The notes under the pieces were generated by a model. That model searched no databases, was not told the origin of the DNA, and saw only the letters and a program-made list of their open reading frames with translations. This document shows, piece after piece, positions 6,124-9,597 of a stretch of DNA of 9,597 bases. Location of the stretch: assembly GCA_028694875.1 (NCBI GenBank), contig JAQVKB010000024.1, forward strand, positions 1 through 9,597, in the 5' to 3' direction. The position numbers and the translations under genes were made by a program. Every line of letters begins with the position of its first letter. Positions within the stretch are counted from its first letter, which is position 1. Source of the DNA: Candidatus Izemoplasmatales bacterium. Its GTDB lineage: Bacteria; Bacillota_I; Bacilli_A; Izemoplasmatales; Hujiaoplasmataceae.

Positions 6124-7445
6124 TGGCTGATCTATCCAAAGAAAAGTTTGTTCTTGTCCAACAGGACGCGATTCTTTATGACGAACAAATGAAAAGCAAG
6201 CCGATTGGCTACTATAAAGATGCTTGGATCCGTTTCCGGAAAAACAAAGCGTCGGTTGCCGCGGCCATTATTCTTGCAATTTTGATTTTTATGGCCATCA
6301 TTGGCCCGTGGATCAACAAGGACTACACCTTGTTTGATGACTCTGTGAAGTGGTCTACACGTCTTGCCAACATGCCTCCACGTATTAGTTGGTTGACATG
6401 GACAGGATCGTTCGATGGCTACAAAGAAGTCACTGGGGATCCCAGAAACTTCTCGAACTATCCCGAAGGAATCATTATTGAACAAAAAAGCTATAATCCG
6501 ATTACGCACCAAATTACAGTCGTTATCGATTACTACGCTTATATCAATTACAAGTACTCAGCAGAGATTGATGAGTCCACCCAACTCTACACTTCCAGTT
6601 CTTATACCACCCTTTCTGTCGCCGAGTACGAGGCTGTAAAAGCGGCTGAAGAGGCCTCTGGTGATACGATTATTCTCGAAGACGCACCGATGGTCAACTC
6701 GGCGTATCGTGTGCGATTGGATTACTACAAATTCTTGTATTATGTTTACGATGTCGAAGAAGTCAATTTCGTCTTCGGTTCTGATTCCATGGGACGTGAC
6801 CTGTTCACGTTACTTTGGGAAGGTGCACGCGTTTCCTTGCTGATTGCGTTCACCGTCGCTTCGATCAATATTATCATCGGTATGATTCTCGGAAGTATTT
6901 CCGGTTATTATGGTGGTTGGATTGATTTAACAATGGAACGATTGAGCGAGATTCTCGCGGGACTACCGTTCCTAGCGATTTTGACACTCTTATTATTGCG
7001 TTATGGAAATACAGTTTGGGTTGTTATTCTCGCATTTACGATGACAGGTTGGCTGGGTATATCGAGTTTGACTCGAACACAGTTCTACCGTTACAAACGT
7101 CGTGAATATGTCCTTGCGGCAAGAACGCTTGGTGCTGGTGACGCGCGGATTATTACCCGACATATTTTCCCGAATGCAATTGGTACGTTGATTACCTCGA
7201 TGGCGTTGTACATTCCGGCAATTATCTTTGCGGAATCCACTTATTCGTTCCTCGGAATTATCAACTATGCGGAAACGACGAGTGTTGGTCGTTTGCTCTC
7301 CAATGGTCAATTGGTCATGAAAGAGTCGCTTTATCAACTCGTATTCCCCGCAATCTTTATTTCCTTATTAATGCTTTCCTTCAACCTTTTCGGTAATGGA
7401 TTGCGCGATGCGTTTAACCCATCGCTGAGAGGAGTGGAAGAATAA
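6123..7445 (+). CDS. oppC: Oligopeptide ABC transporter permease OppC, enlarged
   Basis: This 440-residue permease is the second half of the channel; typical OppC is about 300 residues. The cytoplasmic N-terminus (1-43) ends in DAWIRFRKNKAS, the usual OppC entry, and leads into helix 1 (about 44-62). Canonical sequence resumes at FGSDSMGRDLF (218-228) and continues through the helices. The EAA loop at about 327-354 reads REYVLAARTLGAGDARIITR and HIFPNAIG. A FLGI segment (376-379) and the C-terminal GNGLRDAFNPSLR (424-436) are also family features. The difference is residues 63-217, an external loop about 115 residues longer than usual and rich in Tyr. The start overlaps the oppB stop (TAATG), with AGGA at 6111-6114 as the ribosome-binding site. 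The stop overlaps oppD in the same way. Confidence 0.93.
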   Translation: MADLSKEKFVLVQQDAILYDEQMKSKPIGYYKDAWIRFRKNKASVAAAIILAILIFMAIIGPWINKDYTLFDDSVKWSTRLANMPPRISWLTWTGSFDGYKEVTGDPRNFSNYPEGIIIEQKSYNPITHQITVVIDYYAYINYKYSAEIDESTQLYTSSSYTTLSVAEYEAVKAAEEASGDTIILEDAPMVNSAYRVRLDYYKFLYYVYDVEEVNFVFGSDSMGRDLFTLLWEGARVSLLIAFTVASINIIIGMILGSISGYYGGWIDLTMERLSEILAGLPFLAILTLLLLRYGNTVWVVILAFTMTGWLGISSLTRTQFYRYKRREYVLAARTLGAGDARIITRHIFPNAIGTLITSMALYIPAIIFAESTYSFLGIINYAETTSVGRLLSNGQLVMKESLYQLVFPAIFISLLMLSFNLFGNGLRDAFNPSLRGVEE

Positions 7446-8566
7446 TGGCAGAGAATGTAAAAGGAAACAAAATCCTTCAAGTGAATGATTTGCATATTTC
7501 ATTCCGTACTCAACAAGGAATCTTAAAAGCGGTTCGTGGAATTAATTTCGAACTTTACAAAGGCGAAACGCTGGCAATCGTTGGGGAATCGGGATCCGGG
7601 AAATCGGTCACAAGTCGCGCAATCATGGGCATTTCTGCTGGAAACTCAATTCATGAAGGTGGTTCGATTCACTACTACAATTGTGGTATTGACCATGTCA
7701 AACGTGTTCAAGTAGAAGGCCAAGAAAACGAAGATATTGTCGACTTGATGCAAATTGAAGAAGAAGATTTTCACAAACTCAGAGGCACAAAACTTGCGAT
7801 GATTTTCCAAGATCCGATGTCGAGTTTGAATCCAATCATGCGTATTGGCAAACAAGTTTCCGAAGCTTTGTACTTGAAACTTGGGCTTACCAAAAAAGAA
7901 GCCAATGCTCGTGCTTTGGAATTGATGAAAGACGTCGGAATTTCTGAACCTGAGAAACGTTTTTATCAGTATCCTTTCCAATTTTCAGGCGGTATGATTC
8001 AGCGTATGGTGATTGCCATTGCGCTCGCCAATAATGCGGAAATCTTGATTTGTGATGAACCGACCACGGCGCTCGATGTGACCATTCAAGCGCAAATCTT
8101 GGATTTGATCAATCAAAAGAAAAAAGAAAAAGACCTTTCGGTTATCTTCATTACCCATGACTTGGGCGTTGTCGCCAATATGGCGGACCGTGTCGCGGTC
8201 ATGTATGCTGGAAAAATCGTGGAATATGGCAAGGCGGAAGAAATCTTCTATGATCCTCGTCATCCATATACTTGGGCCCTTCTATCAGCCATCCCGGACC
8301 TCGACTCGAAAGAGGCTTTGTTCGCGATTCCTGGAACCCCACCTGATCTCCACTTTCCACCCGCTGGCGATGCCTTCGCGCCAAGAAATAAATATGCGAT
8401 GGCGATTGATTTTGAAGAACAACCCCCGTTGTTTAAGGTAACAGACACGCATTACGCGGCGACATGGTTGCTCCATGAAAATGCACCGAAAGTCGAAATG
8501 CCTGATATCTTGAAAAAGCGTATTCAACGCAATAAGGTCAGAGTTGCTGCAAAGGGGGAGAAATAA
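7445..8566 (+). CDS. oppD: Oligopeptide ABC transporter ATPase OppD, lacking the Fe-S cysteines
   Basis: This 373-residue cytoplasmic ATPase pairs with OppF to power import. All nucleotide-binding motifs are intact: Walker A GESGSGKS (47-54), Q-loop FQDPMSSLNP (121-130), signature FSGGMIQR (180-187; the usual form is SGGMRQR), Walker B ILICDEP (200-206), D-loop ALD (209-211) and switch histidine ITHD (236-239). The stretch from about 77 to 108, between Walker A and the Q-loop, is about 20 residues longer than usual. The C-terminal oligopeptide-transporter region (about 295-342) is recognisable from PGTPPDL, FAPRNKYAM and EQPPLF. However, the four cysteines normally in this region are replaced by Asp309, Asn315, Asp322 and Thr340. 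The start overlaps oppC (TAATG), with AGAGGAG at 7428-7434 upstream. OppF follows after a single base. Confidence 0.94.
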   Translation: MAENVKGNKILQVNDLHISFRTQQGILKAVRGINFELYKGETLAIVGESGSGKSVTSRAIMGISAGNSIHEGGSIHYYNCGIDHVKRVQVEGQENEDIVDLMQIEEEDFHKLRGTKLAMIFQDPMSSLNPIMRIGKQVSEALYLKLGLTKKEANARALELMKDVGISEPEKRFYQYPFQFSGGMIQRMVIAIALANNAEILICDEPTTALDVTIQAQILDLINQKKKEKDLSVIFITHDLGVVANMADRVAVMYAGKIVEYGKAEEIFYDPRHPYTWALLSAIPDLDSKEALFAIPGTPPDLHFPPAGDAFAPRNKYAMAIDFEEQPPLFKVTDTHYAATWLLHENAPKVEMPDILKKRIQRNKVRVAAKGEK

Positions 8567-8567
8567 G

Positions 8568-9597
8568 ATGGAAAAATTACTCGAAGTCAAACACCTCAAG
8601 CAGCATTTTAAGGTTGGCGCCGGTGGAAACAAACTTGTGGTCAAAGCGGTCGATGATGTTTCCTTTGATATCTACCGCGGCGAAGTTTTCGGGCTTGTTG
8701 GCGAATCCGGATGTGGGAAAACCACAACTGGTCGATCCATCATCAAATTGTATGACATCACCGATGGCGAAATTTTCTTTAATGGAAAACGAATTGGTGC
8801 TGGTATCCAAGGTGCTACCGAAGAAATCAAAAACCGCAAAAAGAAATTGCTTGCAGAAATCTTAGCTTGTGATCCTTATAAGTCGCAAGTTTATCAAATC
8901 AAAGACCAACTCAAAGCGGACATTGCAGCGACGAAAGACAAAGCGAAAATCCAATCGTTAAAATTAGCCGCCAAAGAGAAATTGGCGCAATTGGCTGATA
9001 ATTACAAGAGAGATCCTGAAGCGTTTCCTGTCGATGACGCGAAGATTGAACAACTGCAGCTCGCGGCTCAAGAAGAACTAAAAGCAATGCAGGAGAAACT
9101 TCATCAAATGAAGATGGACAACGCATTCCGCGGAGAAACCGTCGAAACGATGAAGAAAATCCAAATGATTTTCCAAGATCCGATTTCGTCCTTAAATCCT
9201 CGGATGACCGTTCGCGAAATTATTGCGGAAGGTTTGATCATTTCCGGCGAAAAAGACCAAGAAGTCATCACCCAAAAAGTGTATGAAATTTTGAAGGTTG
9301 TCGGACTTCGCGAAGAACATGCGTATCGTTACCCCCACGAATTCTCAGGTGGACAACGTCAACGTATCGGTATTGCCCGCGCGCTCATCATCAATCCTGA
9401 ATTGTTGATTGCGGATGAACCCATCAGTGCTCTTGATGTTTCGATTCGTGCACAGATTATCAATCTACTCAAAGAACTGCAAGGCATCATGGACCTTACC
9501 ATTATGTTTATCGCGCATGACCTCTCCGTTGTGAAGTATTTTAGCGATCGGATTGGTGTCATGTACTACGGCCATATGGTCGAACTTGCGACTTCGG
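8568..9597 (+). CDS. oppF: Oligopeptide ABC transporter ATPase OppF with helical insert (3' end missing)
   Basis: The open frame begins at the ATG at 8568, seven bases after GGGGGAG (8554-8560), and runs off the right edge; 343 residues are visible. It is the second ATPase of the importer. Motifs are Walker A GESGCGKT (45-52), Q-loop FQDPISSLNPRM (202-213), signature FSGGQRQR (259-266), Walker B LLIADEP (279-285), D-loop SALD (287-290) and switch histidine IAHD (315-318). The GxxNPRM-like Q-loop and SGGQRQR signature assign it to OppF rather than OppD. Residues about 77-195 are far longer than the usual OppF linker. They include some 110 extra residues rich in Lys, Glu, Gln, Ala and Leu, predicted by eye to form long helices. 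The C-terminal oligopeptide region lies beyond the window. Confidence 0.93.
   Translation, partial: MEKLLEVKHLKQHFKVGAGGNKLVVKAVDDVSFDIYRGEVFGLVGESGCGKTTTGRSIIKLYDITDGEIFFNGKRIGAGIQGATEEIKNRKKKLLAEILACDPYKSQVYQIKDQLKADIAATKDKAKIQSLKLAAKEKLAQLADNYKRDPEAFPVDDAKIEQLQLAAQEELKAMQEKLHQMKMDNAFRGETVETMKKIQMIFQDPISSLNPRMTVREIIAEGLIISGEKDQEVITQKVYEILKVVGLREEHAYRYPHEFSGGQRQRIGIARALIINPELLIADEPISALDVSIRAQIINLLKELQGIMDLTIMFIAHDLSVVKYFSDRIGVMYYGHMVELATS

Overview
The window reads as a chromosomal segment of a low-to-moderate GC Gram-positive-type bacterium, possibly a Bacilli or Mollicutes-related lineage that uses the standard genetic code. The two small minus-strand genes stop at TGA, and tryptophan is encoded by TGG in the genes read. 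The transporter has a Gram-positive layout: a lipobox-anchored substrate-binding lipoprotein followed by permease and ATPase genes. Enlarged Opp subunits, including a large insert inside OppF, recall mycoplasmas. The lineage assignment is an inference and is weak.

Layout. Positions 1-148 hold two hairpins that close convergent transcription: the end of a gene lying left of the window and the end of a two-gene minus-strand operon. That operon (149-1284) encodes a small DUF3899-like membrane protein and, through an ATGA stop/start overlap, an unrecognised protein with two membrane helices and a cytoplasmic domain. A 220-bp divergent intergenic region (1285-1504) carries an extended -10 promoter for the minus operon, and on the plus strand a near-consensus promoter preceded by a long dyad with a LacI/CcpA-type operator core.

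The rest (1505-9597) is a complete-looking oligopeptide ABC importer operon in the order oppA-oppB-oppC-oppD-oppF; oppF runs off the right edge. oppA is separated from oppB by a perfect 13-bp hairpin. oppB, oppC and oppD join through TAATG overlaps and oppF follows one base later, so the downstream genes are likely translated together. OppA captures peptides outside the cell, OppB and OppC form the channel, and OppD and OppF hydrolyse ATP.

The unusual part is that most subunits are elaborated. OppA is 1188 residues, with four tandem Ig-like domains between the lipid anchor and the binding domain, plus an Asp/Gly-rich insert inside the binding domain. OppC has an external loop about 115 residues longer than usual. 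OppF has a helical insert of about 110 residues between Walker A and the Q-loop, and OppD has a smaller insert at the same site. OppD has also lost all four C-terminal cysteines that hold an iron-sulfur cluster in many relatives. This looks like a structurally divergent Opp system rather than a new pathway.
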